Assembly: GCA_045545175.1 (NCBI GenBank)
Contig: JAZQAK010000013.1
Location: forward strand, 1 to 17,331
DNA length: 17,331 bases
DNA from: RGIG6165 sp045545175
GTDB lineage: Bacteria; Bacillota; Clostridia; Oscillospirales; Feifaniaceae
Reading direction: 5' to 3'
In this document: positions 16,501 to 17,331 of the stretch, piece after piece
Position numbering within the stretch: position 1 is the stretch's first letter
How the letters are laid out: every line of letters starts with the position of its first letter
Notes under the pieces: model-generated
Database searches by the model: none
What the model was told of the DNA's origin: nothing
Seen by the model: only the letters and a program-made list of their open reading frames with translations
Translations under genes and position numbers: made by a program

Positions 16501-17331
16501 CAGGGTCAGAAATACTTCACCGGCGGTGACATAAGAGAAGACGCGGAAGTTTCGATGCTCAGAACGTACGGAAGAGACGTTCTGAAGGCAGACGTTATGA
16601 AGTTCAGCCATCACGGACACGCAACTTCAAACCTCTGGAACTTCCTCAATGCTGTTAATCCTGAAGTGGCTATTATGAACCAGGAAATACTTACTGACGC
16701 TGGTGCTCCTGTTCCGATTTATTGCCGAAACAATAATACGGGCGGTTCTGCTGAAAAGGTATTCATAACAGGTGTAGATGGTAACATCAAGGTAACGATG
16801 GACGGAAAGAATGTTACTGCCACACCTCAGTTCAGAGCACATGCTTACGATAGTTACTCAGATGAATATAAGAATCTTGAAGCTTCTTATATCGAACATC
16901 TTGACAGAGTGGCAGAGACGATAGATTCTCTCACGGTAGTTTCCGACGGCGCATCGGCACCTTACGGAACACCGTATATCTGGAACAGCCATGCTGAACA
17001 CATCAATAACGAGTATACAACACTTGAAAATGCAGTATATTCAGGTTCAGTTTCCTTGAAAGATCTTCAGGAATACGAAGACCGTCTCACGGCACTCGAA
17101 GAGTTTATCGACAAGGCTACGATGTACGGTGGCAGCAACACGACGCCTGACTTTGATCCCGAAATACCCGGAACTGACGTTGGCGGAAATGATACGACAA
17201 CACCCGGCACACAGGGCGGTATCATAGGCGATATCGGCGGCGGTGACGCAGGTGCAGGTATCGGCGGTGGCGCAGCACCCGGTGGTGCAGGCCCGGCAGG
17301 ACCCGCAGGTCCGTCGGTAGATGACGGTGGA
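4465..17331 (+). CDS. Giant secreted modular surface protein with C-terminal ComEC-like MBL hydrolase domain (3' end open)
   Basis: The frame has 4,289 codons with no stop and is still open at the window end. If it joins 92-700 across the identical 91-base ends, the full length is 4,491 residues. Residues 1-28 are a signal peptide (MRKSTRLLAMLL...VSVLAAD). Five units of roughly 440-590 residues follow (about 50-2552), with one Big2-type Ig domain (545-622). Then come an extra Ig-like module (about 2559-2652), solenoid (2690-2920), acidic spacer (2930-3060), solenoid (3066-3240), a C-terminal solenoid and spacer (about 3250-3800), and a ComEC/Rec2-type MBL domain with D3855 (DVGQ), HYHGDH (3893-3898), D4022 (GGDI) and H4049/H4050 (SHHGH). 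A helical tail and Gly/Pro linker end the window, and the SLH anchor would follow. It is secreted and wall-anchored, with the hydrolase close to the wall and the repeats projecting outward. The substrate is unknown; nucleic acid or wall phosphodiesters are candidates from the fold family. Confidence 0.93.
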   Translation, partial: MRKSTRLLAMLLAILMIVSAFPVSVLAADSVAESGVITKVDPDEELAWATKFLYSGKGENDTVWTTQTAGIVEVTNPKFYTEIPAEVDGEKKYISAEAEWTLVSATDAEGSPIADPIYDSKAIGTTYTFKPEISGTFTWKCEVPRITVEIVDGAIGYSGSRAGIVTNHTKPINVVYKDYVVYDATGCNQMFTRESGNTNLFGPALSSISPGITREDAFTAPVYNTDIYATGNICGSVAGGGFHVNLEGNTNVVVEKATLSGRFYGHVLGGGFTYRDPKTAIVTGDTNVTVIDSTLTQGEAAVYGGGWAYDKSTVATVDGNTNVTIKDSTVTHVYGGGWGRAAIADVTGTAKVTVVDSTVTNLYAGGRASSSTTAEANVKNAIVDISGASKITNIYAGGNAENGTANVTETTTINIHKIANPADIGTISRGNAAKLVVKLDDTSKSLLTNGNIIVDDVNELYINGELYKGTVDETTISRPASIVVGTASTSLSETFGEITGFTWSGNDSATGNGVFTLTAPEGYFFDGYVKTKEYTILVTESAVAVESVTLDKTAAEIQVNEKVALTATVSPELATDKTVTWKSENENIATVEDGVVTGVGVGTTKITASAGGASATCEVTVNQATMITAVDTSELVMVTKFLYSADPTDTVNRWWKSGYSNVTEPKFYDELTVSVAGAEPAALSGFTWKCDEYDSTAVGETFTFTAVAPVGYTFDASVTVPTITVKIVPGTVIRAGNHIRVVTSENEAVNLVVKGDSGIEGYPNVIYDATGCNNLFNYTGTTDDYVSDGFASAKTTAVYGGIGNATEGLGSANTIYNGEIEYDTKITLTGGADVNAVYASSRGYSPTGDAYVEIYGKASVNNLRAGTYKSTKFNGTTYVDIHDLDEESAINNILLDYGNKLVVTLDDTSAHLIDAVKDWKTNENIEVYINEKEVVVVSELDIAKTEYTVAYGTPREDVGLPTSFEVGGQLVDGFTWEGDYDALRKGTYTLTLKAPQYYYLDVEIAVTVTVEPKTASYFINSVTTPTATLSVDYKTSLEDVMALLPTEFLANDGALTVPATAFEWVSEDYDKFTPAEYTFKAVITDEDYRYSDGVEPFKAVVTVKTPTAQGTVVTKIDLPVNYTVFTQDTGTVTMRDSAGKGYDETRPIKFYDKLSAVAYENGVRKEIEITGIEWEGVIDRTDADGEYWIYTIKSYSGELEIAPEILANTTITAYKTEGTYSSSSGNMKSNTTIIVPAVVKLSGLEAYASNSYKGYPGMAAMDATGFNNLYKNIGLPNTLKWFAGNNRDVVSDVTLVMDDGVSATMVYGGGYGAKVTGNSTVTIKKNVTILGDIYAGSYNDDFDGSTTINIGSGTTVAGKICAGGLGAYDGNVTINIDSGVTVGSITLGETEANSADSVVINVTSDFDLSVIDCIDSGKVKVYVDGVEREFVKKIDFGSFKIEVEHGEVSDYGVVLPKVYATRVDGSTFELPENTYTWKPENQFDGNKSGDYVFKLEFGDSYTFINYAEKNNTLIVYVKVAPEDIKTVSRIESTIPQIVSVASGTPAEKVNILSSIIAYAYGVGESESDAQLVEIYGVKWTSSDYNPDELGEYTFTMVLPDGYVTNLQPATVTVSVVKFERPTITSIKIPVTHTYFTNGTVSSPEFYDTLEADVLYSNSTTDTVTLRGLKWVNNGTYAAAKVGNYDFTIDPTTIDAKYDLADGLLETSKITVTVVDTTIAHNTGYYRSNTAKILPIHMTDSGEDTTLLNDLTGCNKILSAGISTAARVFGGGPYHKVAEEGQKAHLVMSSGTLGLVVAGSQGSAFTGDAEINILGTAVITDVVAGTLNEAFNGNTLITLDGEAEISRIIAGGDYRTGATTTGSSGIVVGSQDAVAYNGTITINVADTFEGSVGKIEKTSAGKLIINCPATFPYTNYVDLTDPTVEVYVDGERVQYVTEVKVPETAVYNVTLGTAVDTIVLPSTLTATVNGSASTINNVTWMCENYNANTAGKYTFKPVVSDAYNVSDSNIADIFVTVRVLTASAGQSVITGFEHVGAVSASLGTAQKDLALPTTVKATVNGQTVSVDVDDWKCANYDGSVYGATYTFTAVISGEYALASGVFAPTVTVNVTDAKIVEVYLPVTETTFPRGTVESPVFYDTLKVKLDNGAVVEMSGFEWTVKDYNKDAVGTYTATINAAPANCQFASTLNVPSIKVNVIRKQYDVMETDAYVYLYGIPTVIDEENGKTYLYDMTGCNKTSSKEVTGKSIYAGSPANSASLGTTMIEMRGGKVNSLFGASRNSTRVTGTAYIYMLGGSATAIYGGGNGSTGATTKAIVNNVYVYVEDATVTSRITGCGYNGAAEGDVTIIVKNSTVNTIFGGSNQKKDIMTVDGKVTMKILDGSKVSIINGAGVAGAVNELEVYLSKNAIVTSRLLPLGNSTVAETAKIFYETGFDLSKVYTEGVNVEVYEGHFLEDRETFVTDREIKVIRNAGLARNDFYVDLGTTVENIGLPTTVEGEIHGVLETVSGITYTPVTYYDGDAVGTYEFAVNIPDGYNVPPTTLANAATVKVVVTEPASNEYVTAFDAQDTAFTLANGTAIENAGLPSAYTALLTGGRSKDIPVKKWKVTDENGQTVTYDRYTAGTYVFTPDFGNAYKVIAADVPTHTVTITAHRPHRDVNKRYLAGVPAEITNVNGVVLVLDKNGNYLEEAGTFTIVYGGSNRYNSESADITMNSGTIYAIYGGGSLYETGDIKITVNGGTVSYLYVGGYKSHSKNIDVVINSGTITSVWAGNISSIDGRVTYEVNGGTITNFYAGPNGSEASIEGTPQEADEELAPSSERYPKKAIVVEEGENIAIEFVQNGGTIKTLYGAGSAANTRVQGSVKLYINGGKVTTICGGGAVPTSYLTKNVYIKVAPSVVCDTIYANAPGQIYGKAYVIVPDTFNRYNIIGWNEDGENIGGDAGNDFEDEDAALGDAFVTAEVIVSGGYYEEGMPIRVLYVGATETVFARGVPIRIIGDLDSILEDEEIDEIDATDVPTYVEYFDENYDPETETPGYFSYETYVDEEGNPLVLKGVWRRLANPLAAGATAVIYGGGMQGTTDKYPSTYVEFLGGCVKGIYGGGKNNTVGAANLIINPEGPHNTGVVYAGGYQDANTLTNEIYVKMLGGDINIMYAGGYNVTNRKVQVDITGGNVNYLYMGGYANASITSNTTTVNLTNCSVKNIYGGGYGPSSKTIGDAFININENVDINGSIYAKGSAEAHDGNTSGPLKKNCHIQLNDSDKESSQRRKIKYTKAQAPYIYVNGEPLGKMPDVSTATYEHADKKVEITTAQSSDYRGNRPLIFLNGIPTIVAGDGNGHSYVYQAKTKDGTLNAYQKNADGTFKYENGKRVSNIVRDPDTGMAIKGPKLVDADVVEYIMYGGANGKSVEDTYIEFHNGGGVWIVYAGCRGGNAGYDEQGNEVGLIELRQFGGGAFDLTYMGNTIGFDASGSQTVNVKATKNVFLGLGGGSKYVALAGDCGIVGSEEKFMEGYYNKAGEVISYTDEDDGQTYEITGTWEDYNLDVTKEEYEAYYEASNAYFNEEGNSEFVNSHYYVDPYDDHYTLYALYGQYGANHLWVGNSGSNYNLKLNRIFGNAYVRQSAYGLKYDADLDMFVENYNDYIGLDQMQAIVYGGSNTGIMYNDIRFDWEGVEPGTFWNAGKVDAGGINKGHTYLNMLEDDSNPFLKNTFYNSLKTKSSPNVTLKPNFFPRWSLTAAWALGIDEDMAQIAIDQGFITEVSDPKDVRIHMLSADNAAKLLNYYYTGSFEEGVTSENALETEGFKNVFDASNDKGKFTIRHFELRNPNHEGLNRYIVRGPSRFGDGQLIIFPNGQKMLIDVGQSESETFIRNIRYTLETAAAAGMGDGNTIDYLVITHYHGDHHTNTTPIVNAFDIKNIIFPPFDMANGKKPSYHATIEAKSAQNIKEGKEPINIIRVQRGDQFVIGEGDEKVVIDVLNPGDHSYRTYSLAEAIRQINNGNYSSFANPCSIVFMFNFQGQKYFTGGDIREDAEVSMLRTYGRDVLKADVMKFSHHGHATSNLWNFLNAVNPEVAIMNQEILTDAGAPVPIYCRNNNTGGSAEKVFITGVDGNIKVTMDGKNVTATPQFRAHAYDSYSDEYKNLEASYIEHLDRVAETIDSLTVVSDGASAPYGTPYIWNSHAEHINNEYTTLENAVYSGSVSLKDLQEYEDRLTALEEFIDKATMYGGSNTTPDFDPEIPGTDVGGNDTTTPGTQGGIIGDIGGGDAGAGIGGGAAPGGAGPAGPAGPSVDDGG
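4612..6348 (+). repeat. Surface-protein unit 1 (includes the Big2 domain)
   Basis: The unit opens with TKFLYS, has NPKFYT at 4690-4707 and FTWKCEV near 4870. YDATGCNQ lies at 5008-5031, and a Gly-rich solenoid follows (about 5160-5760; AGGGF, YGGGW, YGGGWG, YAGGR, YAGGN spaced about 30-40 residues apart with NVTVIDST/NVTIKDST strands). An Ig-like segment (GFTWSG) and a clear Big2 domain (6097-6330; VESVTLDKTAAEI...TVTWKSEN...GTTKITA) close it. It is the longest of the five units because of the Big2 insertion. Confidence 0.75.
6376..7797 (+). repeat. Surface-protein unit 2
   Basis: It opens VTKFLYSADPTDTV, nearly repeating the start of unit 1. EPKFYDEL is at 6451-6474 and GFTWKCDEYD near 6520. 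YDATGCNNLF is around 6763-6792, and a short solenoid (about 6850-7190) is followed by two Ig-like modules of group-4 appearance: YGTPREDVGLPTSFEV to FTWEGDYD with GTYTLTL, then LSVDYKTSLEDV to FEWVSEDYD with EYTFKA. Confidence 0.75.
7801..9330 (+). repeat. Surface-protein unit 3
   Basis: It opens VTKIDLPVNYTVF, with RPIKFYDKL at 7900-7926 and GIEWEGVID further on. The signature motif is MDATGFNNLY (about 8245-8274), with Phe where the other units have Cys. A solenoid (about 8330-8650; VYGGGYGAKV, IYAGSYN, ICAGGLG) and two Ig-like modules follow, the second with VKWTSSDYNPDELGEYTFTM. Confidence 0.72.
9331..10797 (+). repeat. Surface-protein unit 4
   Basis: It opens ITSIKIPVTHTYFTNGTV, with SPEFYDTL at 9388-9411. 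The motif is NDLTGCNKIL (about 9706-9735). A solenoid (about 9760-10190; VFGGGP, VVAGSQG, IIAGGDY) leads to two closely similar Ig-like modules: LGTAVDTIVLPSTLTATVNG with WMCENYN, and LGTAQKDLALPTTVKATVNG with WKCANYD. Their likeness points to duplication within the gene. Confidence 0.75.
10801..12120 (+). repeat. Surface-protein unit 5
   Basis: It opens IVEVYLPVTETTFPRGTV, with SPVFYDTL at 10861-10884. Next is LYGIPTVIDEENGKTYLYDMTGCNK (about 11098-11172). A solenoid (about 11190-11700; SIYAGSP, IYGGGNG, IFGGSNQ) and an Ig-like module (LGTTVENIGLPTTVEG, GTYEFAV) follow. The GIPTVI-GK-YLYD stretch also links this unit to the C-terminal region, which has NGIPTIVAGDGNGHSYVYQ near 14440. Confidence 0.75.
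12121..14220 (+). other. Degenerate repeat zone: Ig-like module, solenoids and acidic spacer of the giant protein
   Basis: An Ig-like module (about 12139-12420; LANGTAIENAGLPSAY, GTYVFTP) lacks the FYD start of the five full units. RYLAGVPAEITN to LVLDKNGNY (about 12442-12519) is a weak counterpart of the GIPT/DATGCN motif. Long solenoids run at about 12540-13220 (INGGKVTTICGGG, VNGGTVSYLYVGG) and 13660-14200 (YGGG, YAGG, YMGG turns about 30 residues apart). Between them is an acidic spacer rich in Glu/Asp (about 13250-13650; DFEDEDAAL, SILEDEEIDEID). Confidence 0.65.
15925..16780 (+). other. ComEC/Rec2-type metallo-beta-lactamase domain of the giant protein
   Basis: Ordered motifs match the extracellular MBL domain of ComEC proteins: FGDGQLIIFPNG then LIDVGQ (Asp codon 16027), VITHYHGDHH (16132-16161), NPCSIVFMFNFQGQKYFTGGDI (Asp codon 16528), and FSHHGHATS (16603-16629) followed by LNAVNPEVAIM. 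All metal-ligand positions expected for this family are filled. The ComEC membrane channel is absent, so a DNA-uptake pore is not implied. Hydrolysis of a phosphodiester or other ester is inferred from the fold only. Confidence 0.85.
17241..17331. repeat. 91-bp terminal direct repeat, right copy
   Basis: It is identical to 1-91 and in the same reading frame. The bases just before it (17131-17240; GSNTTPDFDPEIPGTDVGG) are not found at the left end, because the left end begins within the repeat. Joining the two copies yields a 17,240-bp unit. Confidence 0.97.

Noticed and set aside
15925..16780. MBL domain considered as evidence of a competence (ComEC) operon
   Set aside because: The ComEC membrane channel and the neighbouring comEA and comEB genes are absent, and the protein is wall-anchored. 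Only the hydrolase domain is shared.
1..17331. Window considered as a complete plasmid or phage because its ends match
   Set aside because: No replication, partition, mobilisation, packaging or structural phage gene is present in any frame I could read. The end match alone does not show an autonomous element.

Overview
The window is almost entirely occupied by one very large surface-protein gene and a broken relative of it, all on the + strand. A typical Gram-positive signal peptide, AAAGGAGG-type ribosome binding sites, SLH cell-wall anchor domains and bacterial Ig-like modules together suggest a Clostridia-type Firmicute (Bacillota), probably an uncultured anaerobe. The species cannot be told from this sequence. 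No tRNA, rRNA, CRISPR array, transposase, integrase, phage, plasmid-replication or mobilisation gene is visible.

Layout. Positions 2-700 are the 3' end of a giant gene: a Gly/Pro-rich linker and three SLH domains, closed by a strong hairpin terminator (709-747). Next comes a good sigma-A-like promoter (808-835). It drives a degenerate partial paralogue (about 903-4133) that corresponds to roughly the last quarter of the giant gene and ends in an almost identical terminator (4141-4180). The paralogue lacks a signal peptide, carries a 1-nt frameshift near 1090, has an unbroken 967-codon stretch with a ComEC-like metallo-beta-lactamase (MBL) domain (1121-4024), and ends in a recombined, out-of-frame SLH remnant. 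A 5' control region (4181-4464) with promoter and ribosome binding site leads to the giant gene, which starts at 4465 and is still open at 17331 after 4,289 codons.

The giant protein has a signal peptide, then five units of about 450-590 residues. Each unit has an Ig-like segment with a KFYD-type motif, a D-A-T-G-C-N motif, a Gly-rich beta-solenoid and further Ig-like modules. These are followed by more solenoid, an acidic spacer, a C-terminal solenoid, an MBL domain of the ComEC/Rec2 type, and a Gly/Pro linker that runs off the window.

The first 91 bases and the last 91 bases are identical, and the giant reading frame passes in frame from 17331 to 92. Read that way, the complete gene is 4465-17331 plus 92-700 (4,491 residues) in a 17,240-bp unit. 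Either the sequence closes on itself (a circle or a collapsed tandem array), or the two ends belong to two tandem paralogues sharing an identical linker. Because the unit has no replication gene, a chromosomal tandem array of giant surface proteins is the more likely reading. The predicted product is a surface-displayed, SLH-anchored hydrolase carried at the wall-proximal end of a long repeat stalk; its substrate is not evident.
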